Counted from the stretch's first letter, positions 5,862-13,518 are shown. The stretch: DNA of 13,518 bases from an uncultured Ruminococcus sp. (GCA_946414115.1 CAMKNF010000038.1:1-13518), one strand, 5' to 3'. Program-made: numbers and translations. Notes: generated by a model not told the origin, from the sequence alone.

Positions 5862-6069
5862 GTTAAATATTAAAACAAAATGCAGAGCCGGAACTTGTTG
5901 CAATGAAAGCAGAAAACTTGACAGAGAACTTTCTGATGTACTTATTGCAATAAGTGTAATTTCAAGAAGAATTGCCGACAGAATCGCACAGGTCGGCAGT
6001 GAAGAAAATTGTAATGCGAAAGGAGGAAACCTCAATGGGAAAAACAAGCGAGTTGTCAATTCTCATTGA
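5860..6069 (+). CDS. Small phage hypothetical protein (69 aa)
   Basis: The central helix (ELSDVLIAISVISRRIADRIAQV, about 23-45) has the character of a short conserved protein often seen just before the 'rrp5'-like gene in clostridial phages; this is from memory and no function is known. The N-terminus has a cysteine cluster (C8, C13, C14). The start is GTG 5860 with GGAG six bases upstream; the ATG-containing frames nearby are different. It overlaps the next gene by 35 bases and encodes that gene's ribosome binding site within its own codons (AKGGN), so translation is coupled. The tail (GKNKRVVNSH) lies in the overlap and may be a by-product. Confidence 0.6.
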   Translation: MLNIKTKCRAGTCCNESRKLDRELSDVLIAISVISRRIADRIAQVGSEENCNAKGGNLNGKNKRVVNSH

Positions 6070-6370
6070 TGAACTAAAAAACTGCGGTGAAACGCTGATA
6101 GGTATTTCACAAGGCTTGTCCGAACTGTTCATCAGTGCAGACAAAAATCAAAAATCAGATGAGCCGACAACTGTGACGGAAGAACAGTCAAAAACAGCCG
6201 AGGAAAAAGTCTTAACGCTTGAAGAAGTGAGAGCAGTTCTTGCTGAAAAATCCCGTGCAGGATTTACAGTTCAAATCAGAGAAATCCTTGTAAAGCACGG
6301 TGCTGAAAAGCTGTCTGCAGTGAACCCGTCAGAATATGAGGCTTTGCTCAAAGAAGTGGAGGTGCTTTAA
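6035..6370 (+). CDS. Conserved phage protein, usually mislabelled 'rRNA biogenesis protein rrp5'
   Basis: A 111-residue protein. The N-terminal half is helical (SILIDELKNCGETLIGISQGLSELF), then comes an acidic, low-complexity linker (about 38-60). The C-terminal domain reads LTLEEVRAVLAEKSRAGFT, then ILVKHGAEKLSAVNPSEYEALLKEVEVL. That C-terminal pattern is constant in clostridial phage replication modules and also resembles C-terminal motifs of some DNA-packaging and ligase-like annotations, but no activity is established; the 'rrp5' label should not be taken literally. The start is ATG 6035, eight bases after AAAGGAGG (6019-6026). A longer frame from 5972 lacks a ribosome binding site and overlaps the upstream gene more. 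It directly precedes the DUF2800 gene by one base and is surely co-transcribed with it. Confidence 0.8.
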   Translation: MGKTSELSILIDELKNCGETLIGISQGLSELFISADKNQKSDEPTTVTEEQSKTAEEKVLTLEEVRAVLAEKSRAGFTVQIREILVKHGAEKLSAVNPSEYEALLKEVEVL

Positions 6371-6371
6371 T

Positions 6372-7502
6372 ATGCCTGATATACACGCAGTTTTGTCACC
6401 CTCTTCCAGTGCAAGGTGGTTAGCTTGTACTCCTTCAGCTCGTTTGTGTGCAGAAAAAGAAGATAAGACAAGCGAGTATGCAATACAGGGTACTTCCGCA
6501 CACGCTCTTGCGGAATACAAGCTGAAAAAATCATTTGGACAGTCGCCCGAGGACCCGACAGAAAACCTTACATATTTTGATAAGGAAATGGACGATTGCA
6601 CAGACAGCTATCAGCAGTATGTCATTGAAAAACTTACCGAGATAAAGCAGATGTGCAAAGACCCTGTTGTTCTTGTAGAGCAGAAACTTGATTTTTCAAA
6701 ATATGTGCCAGATTCATTCGGAACAGCGGATTGCGTAATTGTCGCAGATGATACTCTAACTGTAATTGATTTGAAGTATGGGGTTGGAATACTTGTCGAT
6801 GCAGAGCAAAATACACAGATGATGCTTTATGCCCTTGGTGCCTTGCTTATGTTTGACGGTATCTATGATATTGAAACGGTAACAATGACGGTGTTTCAGC
6901 CAAGACGGGATAATGTAAGCACTTTTTCAATGAGAAAATCAGAGCTTATTGACTGGGCAGAAAATGTGCTGAAACCAAAGGCTGAGCTTGCCTATAAGGG
7001 CGAGGGCGAATTTAAAGCAGGCAATCACTGTCAGTTCTGCAAGGTGAAAGCAACCTGTCGTAAAAGGGCGGAATACAACCTTGAACTTGCAAAGTATGAT
7101 TTTGAAATGCCCGACCGTCTTGAGGACGATGAAATTGAAATAATACTGTCAAAGGCAGATGAATTCATATCGTGGCTTGGTGATGTGAAGGAATATGCTC
7201 TGAATCAGGCACTGCAAGGCAAGCAGTGGAAAGATTATAAACTTGTTGAAGGTCGTTCCAACAGAAAGTACAAAAACGAAAGTGCTGCGGCAAAGATTGT
7301 TGAAGATGCAGGTTTTGACCCGTATGAACATAAGGTTTTGGGGATAACTGCTATGCAGAAAATGCTCGGCAAAACAAAATTCAATGAACTGCTCGGTGAC
7401 TTCATCGAAAAGCCGCAGGGCAAACCAACTTTAGTGCCTATGTCGGACAAGCGTCCGACTATGAAAAATACAGCAAAAGAAGATTTTAAGGAGGAAATTT
7501 AA
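6372..7502 (+). CDS. DUF2800 protein, Cas4/RecB-like PD-(D/E)XK nuclease
   Basis: A 376-residue nuclease-fold protein. Motifs in order: RWLAC19TPSARLC; H44 in SAHALAEYKL; GTAD120; VIDLKYG with D133 and K135; Q149MMLY153 (the QxxxY motif of RecB-family nucleases); and C220-x2-C223-x5-C229. The lone N-terminal cysteine plus three C-terminal ones are the arrangement that holds an iron-sulfur cluster in Cas4 and AddB nucleases. Known: DUF2800 is common in phage replication modules. Inferred: it trims or resects DNA ends during phage replication or recombination, alongside the DUF2815 ssDNA-binding protein in the next gene. The start is ATG 6372, nine bases after GGAGG at 6358-6362; twelve extra in-frame codons upstream lie inside the preceding gene and are unlikely to be used. 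The stop is one base before the next ATG. Confidence 0.9.
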   Translation: MPDIHAVLSPSSSARWLACTPSARLCAEKEDKTSEYAIQGTSAHALAEYKLKKSFGQSPEDPTENLTYFDKEMDDCTDSYQQYVIEKLTEIKQMCKDPVVLVEQKLDFSKYVPDSFGTADCVIVADDTLTVIDLKYGVGILVDAEQNTQMMLYALGALLMFDGIYDIETVTMTVFQPRRDNVSTFSMRKSELIDWAENVLKPKAELAYKGEGEFKAGNHCQFCKVKATCRKRAEYNLELAKYDFEMPDRLEDDEIEIILSKADEFISWLGDVKEYALNQALQGKQWKDYKLVEGRSNRKYKNESAAAKIVEDAGFDPYEHKVLGITAMQKMLGKTKFNELLGDFIEKPQGKPTLVPMSDKRPTMKNTAKEDFKEEI

Positions 7503-7503
7503 A

Positions 7504-8067
7504 ATGGCAAAGTTCAATAACCCGACAAAAGTTATCACAGGAGTGGATACCAGATGGAGTTACGCAAATGTCTGGGATCCGAAGTCAATCAACGGCAGCA
7601 CGCCGAAGTACAGCGTTTCGCTTATCATTCCTAAGTCTGACAAGGTAACCATTCAGAAAATCAAGGCTGCTATTCAGGCGGCTTACGAGGAAGGCGAAAG
7701 CAAGCTGAAGGGTAACGGCAAATCAGTACCTTCCCTCTCTGTTATTAAGACACCTCTTCGTGACGGCGACCTCGAAAGACCTGATGATGAGGCTTACAAG
7801 AATGCTTACTTTGTAAATGCAAATTCTGCAACAGCACCCGGAATCGTAGATGCCGACAGACAGCAGATTATCGACAGAAGTGAGGTGTACAGCGGTGTGT
7901 ACGGCAGAGCTTCTATCAACTTCTATGCCTTTAACTCCAACGGAAACAAGGGTATCGCCTGCGGTCTGAACAATCTGCAGAAAATCAGGGACGGTGAACC
8001 TCTCGGTGGCAAAGCGAGTGCTGAATCCGACTTTGCAACAGATGATGACGATGATTTTCTTAATTAA
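7504..8067 (+). CDS. DUF2815 ssDNA-binding protein
   Basis: A 187-residue protein with the DUF2815 layout: TRWSYANVWDPKSINGSTPKYS near the N-terminus, SLIIPKSD, then a long central region ending in YSGVYGRASINFYAFNSNGNKGIACGLNNLQKIRDGEPLGG. The family has an OB-type fold and acts like T7 gp2.5 as a phage single-stranded DNA-binding protein. The C-terminus is a string of aspartates followed by FLN (residues about 177-187). Such an acidic tail is the usual docking site by which SSBs recruit polymerase and helicase. The start is ATG 7504, with AAGGAGG a few bases upstream, inside the end of the DUF2800 gene. It probably coats strands exposed by the DUF2800 nuclease and DUF3987 helicase. Confidence 0.92.
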   Translation: MAKFNNPTKVITGVDTRWSYANVWDPKSINGSTPKYSVSLIIPKSDKVTIQKIKAAIQAAYEEGESKLKGNGKSVPSLSVIKTPLRDGDLERPDDEAYKNAYFVNANSATAPGIVDADRQQIIDRSEVYSGVYGRASINFYAFNSNGNKGIACGLNNLQKIRDGEPLGGKASAESDFATDDDDDFLN

Positions 8068-8082
8068 CGGAGGTACAATCAA

Positions 8083-8220
8083 ATGAAAGATTTTATGATT
8101 TATATGTCATTCGGTACTTCCGTAGGTGTATTTATTAGTTGCATTATGGTTTTGATTGAGTCTGCAATCGAAAAGCATAAATGCAAAAAGAAAAACAAGG
8201 AAAAGAAAGATAAGGAATAG
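8083..8220 (+). CDS. 45-aa single-span membrane peptide
   Basis: ATG 8083 follows GGAGG (8069-8073) by nine bases. The protein is 45 residues: one hydrophobic helix (about 5-26, MIYMSFGTSVGVFISCIMVLIE) and a strongly basic tail (KHKCKKKNKEKKDKE). Topology should place the tail in the cytoplasm. It sits between the ssDNA-binding protein and DNA polymerase genes and is too short for ordinary gene finders. Function unknown; small membrane proteins in phage operons can anchor replication or alter the host envelope, but nothing here decides that. Confidence 0.7.
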   Translation: MKDFMIYMSFGTSVGVFISCIMVLIESAIEKHKCKKKNKEKKDKE

Positions 8221-8229
8221 CTGAACAGC

Positions 8230-8253
8230 GGCGGAGGTTAATAAATCTCCGCC
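8230..8253 (+). terminator. Hairpin between membrane peptide and polymerase genes
   Basis: GGCGGAG (8230-8236) pairs perfectly with CTCCGCC (8247-8253). No clear T-tract follows, so it is at most a weak attenuator or an mRNA processing or stability element ahead of the polymerase gene. Confidence 0.35.
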
Positions 8254-8276
8254 ATTTACTTCATAAGGAGGGCAAA

Positions 8277-10259
8277 GTGAAAAACATAAGTATTGATATT
8301 GAAACATTTTCAGATGTTGACCTTAATAAATGCGGTGTATATAAGTACACGGAATCGGATAAATTTGAAATTTTACTTTTCGGATATTCTGTTGACGGCG
8401 GAGAAGTTTGTGTTACAGACCTTACCAATGGAGAAACAATACCTGATGAAATATTAAAAGCACTGACTGATGAAAAAGTCACAAAGTGGGCATTTAACGC
8501 ATCTTTTGAACGCATATGTCTGTCAAAGTATCTGAGAACAAATTATCATAAATACTTTAAAAGCTACAATTCCGATGACATAGCTTTGAAAAGGTATTTA
8601 AATCCGGCATCATGGAAATGCACTATGGTGTGGTCGGCATATATGGGACTGCCGTTATCCTTAAAAGCCGTGGGAGAGGTTTTGAAACTTTCACAGCAGA
8701 AAATGGATGAGGGTAAGGCACTTATAAGATATTTCTCTGTCCCCTGCAAGCCTACCAAAGCTAACGGAAACAGAATGAGAAATCTTCCTGAAGATGATAT
8801 TGATAAGTGGGAAACCTTCAAAGCATATAACAAGCGAGATGTTGAGGTAGAAATGGGCATACAGAAAAAGCTGTGTAATTTTCCGGTTCCGGATTTTGTA
8901 TGGGAGGAATACTGGCTTGACCAGGAGATAAACGACCGTGGTATTGCTCTTGATATGGAAGTGGTTACAAATGCCATAGCTCTTGATGAAGTTACCAGGA
9001 AAAAGCTGAAATCGGTAATGCAGAATATTACCGACCTTGAGAATCCGAACTCTGTGGCACAGATAAAGGAGTGGCTTTGCAATAACGGTCTGGAGGTAGA
9101 ATCTCTTGGTAAAAAGGAAGTAAAAGAGCTCATAAAAACTGCTCCGCCTGAACCGGCAGCGGTGCTGGAACTCCGCCAACAGCTCGCCAAATCATCGGTA
9201 AAGAAATATCAGGCTATGCAGAATGCGGTGTGTGAGGATAACCGTGCAAGAGGTATGTTTCAGTTTTACGGTGCAAACAGAACAGGGCGATTCAGCGGCA
9301 GACTGATTCAACTGCAAAATTTACCGCAGAACCATATGCCCGATTTGGAACAGGCTCGTGAATTGGTAAGGACGGGAAATTTTAAAGCACTTGAAATTCT
9401 CTATGATGATATTCCTGATACGCTTTCCCAGCTTATACGCACAGCATTTGTTCCGAGAAAAGGAATGAAATTTATAGTATCCGACTTCTCTGCCATTGAG
9501 GCACGGGTGATTGCTCATATTGCCGGTGAAACATGGAGAACCGAGGTGTTTAAGAACGGCGGTGATATTTACTGTGCGTCTGCAAGTCAGATGTTTCACT
9601 GCAAGGTGGAAAAGCACGGAGAGAATGCTCATCTCCGTCAAAAGGGCAAAATCGCAGAATTGGCTCTGGGTTACGGCGGTGCTGTCGGAGCTTTAAAAGC
9701 AATGGGCGCAATTGAAATGGGACTTTCGGAAGATGAATTACAACCGCTTGTTGACAGCTGGAGAAATGCCAATCCCAATATCGTAAAACTGTGGTGGGAT
9801 GTTGACCGATGTGTCAAGGAAACTGTAAAAAAGAGAACTGTAACTCAAACACACGGTATTAAATTCATTTATCAAAGCGGTATGCTTTTTATACAGTTGC
9901 CAAGCGGCAGACGACTGTCATATGTAAAACCACGGATTGGTGAAAACAAATTCGGCGGTGAGTCCGTTACCTATGAAGGTACAGGCAGTACAAAGAAATG
10001 GGAACGCATCGAAAGCTACGGTCCGAAATTCGTTGAGAACATAGTTCAGGCTATCAGCAGAGATATTCTCTGCTATGCTATGAAAACGCTGTCGAAATGT
10101 TTTATCGTGGGTCATGTGCATGATGAAATAATAATTGAGTGCAGTGAAAATACAACCGTTGAAGAAATCTGTAATCAAATGGGAAAAACACCGCCGTGGT
10201 TACCCGGACTTTTACTGCAAGCTGACGGCTATGAAACAAAGTTTTACAAAAAAGATTGA
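8277..10259 (+). CDS. Phage family A DNA polymerase with 3'-5' exonuclease
   Basis: A 660-residue replicative polymerase. Proofreading exonuclease motifs: D7-I-E9-T (Exo I), NASFE 74-78 (Exo II), and YNKRDVEVE 184-192 (Exo III). Polymerase motifs: RTGRFSGRLIQLQNLP 335-350, motif A VSDFSAIEAR 401-410 with catalytic D403, motif B RQKGKIAELALGYGG 455-469 (fingers helix), and motif C HVHDE 613-617 with catalytic D616. All catalytic residues are present. No 5'-3' exonuclease domain precedes it, as expected of phage rather than host PolI. The start is GTG 8277 with AAGGAGG at 8265-8271 five bases upstream; the protein begins directly at the exonuclease strand (NISIDIETFS), so a later start would delete the motif. 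The preceding gene ends 56 bases upstream, and a terminator follows. It would extend primers made by the PrimPol protein encoded downstream. Confidence 0.97.
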   Translation: MKNISIDIETFSDVDLNKCGVYKYTESDKFEILLFGYSVDGGEVCVTDLTNGETIPDEILKALTDEKVTKWAFNASFERICLSKYLRTNYHKYFKSYNSDDIALKRYLNPASWKCTMVWSAYMGLPLSLKAVGEVLKLSQQKMDEGKALIRYFSVPCKPTKANGNRMRNLPEDDIDKWETFKAYNKRDVEVEMGIQKKLCNFPVPDFVWEEYWLDQEINDRGIALDMEVVTNAIALDEVTRKKLKSVMQNITDLENPNSVAQIKEWLCNNGLEVESLGKKEVKELIKTAPPEPAAVLELRQQLAKSSVKKYQAMQNAVCEDNRARGMFQFYGANRTGRFSGRLIQLQNLPQNHMPDLEQARELVRTGNFKALEILYDDIPDTLSQLIRTAFVPRKGMKFIVSDFSAIEARVIAHIAGETWRTEVFKNGGDIYCASASQMFHCKVEKHGENAHLRQKGKIAELALGYGGAVGALKAMGAIEMGLSEDELQPLVDSWRNANPNIVKLWWDVDRCVKETVKKRTVTQTHGIKFIYQSGMLFIQLPSGRRLSYVKPRIGENKFGGESVTYEGTGSTKKWERIESYGPKFVENIVQAISRDILCYAMKTLSKCFIVGHVHDEIIIECSENTTVEEICNQMGKTPPWLPGLLLQADGYETKFYKKD

Positions 10260-10272
10260 TATTGCGGTTCTT

Positions 10273-10323
10273 AAAAACAGGGTATCTGTCCTTTAACTTT
10301 CAGAAGGCAGATGCCCTGTTTTT
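10273..10323 (+). terminator. Strong bidirectional terminator after the polymerase gene
   Basis: AAAAACAGGG (10273-10282) pairs with CCCTGTTTTT (10314-10323) perfectly; after one T-G step ATCTG (10284-10288) pairs with CAGAT (10308-10312). A-tract and T-tract ends make it work on either strand. It splits the replication module into two transcription units. Confidence 0.85.
10287..10304 (+). repeat. Copy of an 18-bp motif also found at 5812-5829
   Basis: TGTCCTTTAACTTTCAGA matches the copy at 5812-5829 at 16 of 18 positions. Both lie in hairpins between gene blocks. In addition, CAGAAGGCAGA occurs at 10301-10311 and again at 10380-10390. Confidence 0.55.
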
Positions 10324-10382
10324 CTGTGAAATTTTTTGTAGGTACTTCGGATTAGTCCGTTTTCTTTTGCCTATAGCCACAG

Positions 10383-10408
10383 AAGGCAGAATATATGCCT
10401 TACTTTTT
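10383..10408 (+). promoter_or_regulatory. Hairpin with T-tract in the leader of the Bro-N gene
   Basis: AAGGCA (10383-10388) pairs with TGCCTT (10396-10401) over a 7-base loop, followed by ACTTTTT. It stands just before the ribosome binding site CGGAGG (10415-10420). It may be a weak attenuator; a 6-bp stem is short. Confidence 0.35.
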
Positions 10409-10428
10409 AGAAATCGGAGGTAATTCGT

Positions 10429-10887
10429 ATGTATGAATTACAAACATTCAGTAATGCAGAGCTTGGCTCTGTAAGAACAGTAACCATTGACAATGAACCT
10501 TATTTTGTAGGTAAGGATGTAGCGAAGATACTCGGTTATTGCAACACAAGAGATGCACTTGCAAAAAGAGTTGATGATGAGGATAAGTTAGATGGGGTAG
10601 CAATTTGCGACTCCATAGGCAGAGATCAGAAACCGGTCTTAATCAATGAAAGCGGTCTGTACAGCCTTATCCTTTCAAGCAAACTCCCGGGTGCAAAGAA
10701 GTTCAAGCGTTGGGTAACATCAGAAGTTTTGCCGTCTGTCAGTAAGTGCGGTATCTATGCAATAGATGAGGTTTTGAACAATCCGGATATGCTGATTGCG
10801 GCACTTACAGATTTAAAGACAGAGCGAGATAAAAGAAAATCATTATCGGAAACTGTATATAAACAGGAGAGTTTATATGGCAAGTAA
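10429..10887 (+). CDS. Short Bro-N antirepressor-like protein
   Basis: A 152-residue protein with a Bro-N DNA-binding domain over residues about 5-110: YFVGKDVAKILGYCNTRDALAKRV (25-48), then INESGLYSLILSSKLPGAKKFKRW (72-95) and VTSEVLPSVSKCGIY (96-110). Phage antirepressors of this type usually run on into a KilA-C or ANT domain and reach about 250 residues. Here only about 40 residues follow (NNPDMLIAALTDLKTERDKRKS...), so the second domain is missing. Either it is a natural short form or the 3' part was replaced by the next gene, which starts inside its last codons (11-base overlap). The start is ATG 10429, eight bases after CGGAGG. Inferred role: regulation of lysis-lysogeny or of the downstream operon. 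Confidence 0.88.
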   Translation: MYELQTFSNAELGSVRTVTIDNEPYFVGKDVAKILGYCNTRDALAKRVDDEDKLDGVAICDSIGRDQKPVLINESGLYSLILSSKLPGAKKFKRWVTSEVLPSVSKCGIYAIDEVLNNPDMLIAALTDLKTERDKRKSLSETVYKQESLYGK

Positions 10888-11299
10888 ATACAACAGCGAG
10901 GGTTATTACGACCCCACAACATATGAAGCTCTTTTCTCAATAGAAAAAGAGGAACGCTCTCTTCGTACATTCAGACCTATTGTGTATATATGTTCTCCCT
11001 ATGCCGGAGATGTAGAAACTAATGTGCAAAAAGCAAGGCGATATTGCCGTTTTGCTGTTGATAAGGGTTACATACCAATCGCACCGCACTTGCTGTTCAC
11101 ACAATTTCTAAATGATGACAGCCCCAAGGAGCGACAGCTCGGAATATTTTTCGGCAATGCTGTTATGAGTAAATGTTCCGAGGTTTGGGTGTTCGGTGAC
11201 CGTATCTCTGACGGAATGGAAGCGGAGATAAAAAGAGCTAAACGGAAGAACTACCGATTGAGGTATTTTAACGAAGATTTAGAGGAGGTAATGAAATGA
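10877..11299 (+). CDS. DUF4406/DUF7768-like protein
   Basis: A 140-residue protein. A variable, acidic N-terminus (1-33, YNSEGYYDPTTYEALFSIEKEE) precedes a Rossmann-like domain: IVYICSPYAGDVETNVQKARRYCRFAVDKGYIPIAPHLLFTQFLND (about 35-80), then NAVMSKCSEVWVFGDRISDGMEAEIKRAK. This is the DUF4406 type, related in fold to nucleoside 2-deoxyribosyltransferases (the SPYAG loop and the ISDGM..EI segment). Enzyme activity in phages is not established. ATG 10877 follows AGGAG (10865-10869) by seven bases and overlaps the Bro-N gene by 11 bases; its stop overlaps the next start as ATGA. The whole block is one translationally coupled operon. A role in nucleotide salvage or modification is a guess. Confidence 0.85.
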   Translation: MASKYNSEGYYDPTTYEALFSIEKEERSLRTFRPIVYICSPYAGDVETNVQKARRYCRFAVDKGYIPIAPHLLFTQFLNDDSPKERQLGIFFGNAVMSKCSEVWVFGDRISDGMEAEIKRAKRKNYRLRYFNEDLEEVMK

Positions 11300-13475
11300 C
11301 ATTCACTTTGTATAGTGCAAATTTAATTAACACTCCCAGCAACTGCGTCTATCCAAACAAAACAGAAGTAACGGATAGTACAAGCCTTGCAAAAGCAGTC
11401 AGCAAAGATTATGTGTGCGCAGAGTATAAAAACAGCTATCGCAACAACGATAATTTTCTTGGTGCTGACTGTCTGCCTGTGGATTGTGACAATGACCATT
11501 CAGAAAATCCTGCCGACTGGGTTTCACCGGACGATATAAAAAAGGCTTTTCCAAACGTCAGCTTTGCGGTGCATTTCAGTCGCTACAATATGCGTGAGAA
11601 AAACGGCAAGCCTGCCAGACCAAAATTTCATGTGTTGTTTCCGATCGAACGCATAACCGATGCTGATGTTTACAGTGAAATGAAGAAACTTGTAAACGCA
11701 ATATTTCCGTATTTCGATACCAAGGCACTTGATTCTGCTCGATTTTTCTTTGGTACACACTCACCTAAGGTTGAATTGTATCCGGGTGATATAACCTTGA
11801 GTGATTATCTTTATGCAGACGATTTTGATGCGGATATGCCTGACGGTTCTTACGGTGACAACATAGTAATTCCCGAGGGCAGCCGAAACTCTGCTATGTC
11901 GCATTTTGCCGGTCGTGTCATCAAAAAATATGGGAATACAGAAAAGGCCTTTAAGTGCTTTATGGAAGAAGCGGATAAATGCACTCCACCATTGGAAGAA
12001 AATGAACTAAAGACAATTTGGCACAGCGCACAAAAATTCTACAAAAAGGTTCAGAAACAGGACGGATACATACCGCCGGAGCAATACAATAAACCGCCCG
12101 AATGGGAAACGCCGATTCCTTTCGATGAATATGAACTGCCTGTTTTTCCTGTTGATGCTTTGCCAAAGACTATAGGAGATTATGTTACTGCATTGGCAGA
12201 AAGTACACAAACACCCGTAGATATGGCTGCATCTTCGGCTTTAGCTGTTATTTCGGTATGTATGCAGGGAAAGTATAAAATAAAGGCGAAAGCTGACTGG
12301 ACTGAACCTGTCAACATATTTGTCCTTGATGTTATGAACCCATCTGAAAGAAAATCAGCGGTTGAAAATGCAATGATAAAACCTATTAATTTATTTGAGT
12401 CTGAACGCAATTCTCAAAATGCCCCTGCAATAGAGTCAAGCAAAATGCAGAAGAGAATACTTGAACGCAGACAAAAGGCTCTTGAAGATCAGGCGGCAAA
12501 AGGAAAAGCCGATGCAGAGGAAGTAAGAAAAATCGCAGAAGAAATCGCAAATTACAAAGATATAAAACCTATGAAGTTGTATGTTGACGATATAACAACC
12601 GAAAAGCTCACATCTGTTCTTGCCGGTAATAACGGTTGTGCCGCTATTCTTTCCACAGAGGGCGGAATATTTGATACGCTTGCAGGCACTTATTCAAAAT
12701 CAGTAAATATTGACGTTATGTTGAAAGGTTATTCAGGGGACAGTATTCGTGTTGACCGTATCGGAAGGAACAGCGAAAGTATAATGAACCCGGCTCTTAC
12801 GGTGCTTTTAATGGTTCAGCCGAGTGTGTTGTCGGGACTTATGCAAAACGGGACGTTCCGTGGACGAGGTCTGACCGCAAGGTTTTTATACTGTATTCCG
12901 AAATCATTTGTAGGAATGAGGAAGTATCGTTCAAAGCCTGTGTCCGATGAGATTTATCGTGCGTACGAAAGATGTATTATAAATCTTTTGGAAGATGAGC
13001 CTGAAAATGAAACGGAAATAATAACACTTTCAAAAGAAGCGGACGAGATGATAGAGAATTTTGCAGAACAGTTAGAGCCTAAATTAAAAAAAGAGTATGC
13101 AGATATAGCGGATTGGTGCGGTAAGCTTGTAGGTAATATACTGCGTATATCGGCACTGCTTACCCGTTCATCGGTCTACAGAAGTCACGATTTTTTGGAA
13201 ATTCCAGAGCCATTGACGGTAGATGCCGAAATGATGAAAAAAGCAATAAAAATCGGAGAGTATTTTACAGAACACGCAAAGGCTGCATTTATGATGATGG
13301 GAGCGGATCCTGTTATCCATCAGAGTAAAAGAGTAGTTGAAATTATTCGAGAAAACGGGATAAAAGAATTTACTCGCAGAGATATTATGCGCTTCTGCAG
13401 AAATTTTAAAAAAGCCGATGATGTGCAGAGTGTCCTCAATCGCCTTGCGGATTACGGATATATTGCCGAAAAGCC
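11296..13475 (+). CDS. PrimPol-PriCT-DUF3987 primase/helicase, 3' end missing
   Basis: The frame runs from ATG 11296 with no stop to the window end; real sequence stops at 13475 (codon 727). The N-terminal archaeo-eukaryotic primase domain shows D63-C-D65 (metal binding), KFH112 and D146SAR. A PriCT-1-type helical domain follows (about 193-253, EGSRNSAMSHFAGRVI...IWHSAQKFY). Then comes a DUF3987 motor-like domain from about 281 (LPVFPVDALPKTIGDYVTA). It has a P-loop-like NPSERKSAV (348-356), a Walker B-like ILSTEGGIFD (451-460), and FRGRGLTARFLY with a likely arginine finger (521-532). A charged coiled region lies at about 380-420. This is a fused primase and probable helicase for phage replication, matching the polymerase and SSB genes upstream. 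GAGGAGGT lies just before the ATG, and ATGA overlap couples it to the previous gene. Its C-terminal tail is unknown; the last 14 codons in the raw window (from 13476) are adapter. Confidence 0.93.
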
Positions 13476-13518
13476 AGATCGGAAGAGCACACGTCTGAAC
13501 TCCAGTCACCATCAAGTA
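13476..13518 (+). other. Illumina adapter and index read-through (not biological)
   Basis: From 13476 the bases read AGATCGGAAGAGC and continue through the full 34-base TruSeq index-adapter stem to 13509. CATCAAGT (13510-13517) looks like an 8-base sample index, and the final A is the first base of the next adapter segment. The reverse strand translates to the well-known contaminant peptide VTGVQTCALPI. The contig should be trimmed at 13475. Confidence 0.98.

Noticed and set aside
8564..9190. 208-aa reverse-strand ORF
   Set aside because: It lies wholly antisense to the DNA polymerase, is Ser-rich as shadow frames often are, and shows no recognisable domain.
10038..10050. GAAC-ATA-GTTC resembling a second LexA box
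   Set aside because: The spacer is three bases rather than four, and it lies inside the polymerase coding sequence.
13168..13515. 115-aa reverse-strand ORF at the window end
   Set aside because: Its N-terminus (MMVTGVQTCALPIW) is the translation of Illumina adapter, and the rest is the antisense of the primase/helicase gene.

Overview
The window looks like part of a low-to-moderate GC Clostridia-type (Firmicutes) genome or metagenome contig. The grounds are strong AAGGAGG-type ribosome binding sites, GTG and TTG starts, one perfect sigma-A promoter, a Firmicutes-type LexA box, and a gene set typical of gut clostridial prophages. Neither end is natural. The left edge cuts a type I restriction gene. 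The last 43 bases are Illumina adapter plus index, so genuine sequence stops at about 13475.

Left part (1-4042): a defence-like segment. It starts inside hsdR, which has lost its N-terminus to the window edge. A visibly AT-richer two-gene operon follows: a three-helix RipA-type membrane protein, then, one base after its stop, a small TIR-like (DUF1863/MTH538) protein. A strong 14-bp-stem terminator closes the operon. A TIR-like protein paired with a small oligomeric membrane protein beside a restriction system is the best candidate here for an unrecognised defence module.

Middle (4043-5782): a control region. A consensus promoter (TTGACA, 17-nt spacer, TATAAT) has a near-consensus LexA/SOS box immediately downstream and drives two tiny Com-like zinc-ribbon genes. 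The second has no ATG/GTG/TTG and probably starts at ACG. A structured region follows, ending in a strong terminator whose 5' arm can pair with an upstream segment. Next come a possible 23-codon leader ORF and a hairpin abutting the start of a sigma-region-4-like regulator gene.

Right part (5783-13475): a phage-type replication module, all on the + strand and tightly packed. In order: a small hypothetical protein, a small conserved protein usually misnamed 'rrp5', a DUF2800 Cas4/RecB-like nuclease, a DUF2815 ssDNA-binding protein, a 45-aa membrane peptide, a family A DNA polymerase with 3'-5' exonuclease, a terminator, a short Bro-N antirepressor-like protein, a DUF4406-like protein, and a PrimPol-PriCT-DUF3987 primase/helicase that runs into the adapter. 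Together they supply priming, unwinding, strand protection, synthesis and nuclease functions for a prophage or related element. The SOS box fits induction of such an element. No integrase, attachment site, tRNA, rRNA, CRISPR array or insertion sequence is visible.
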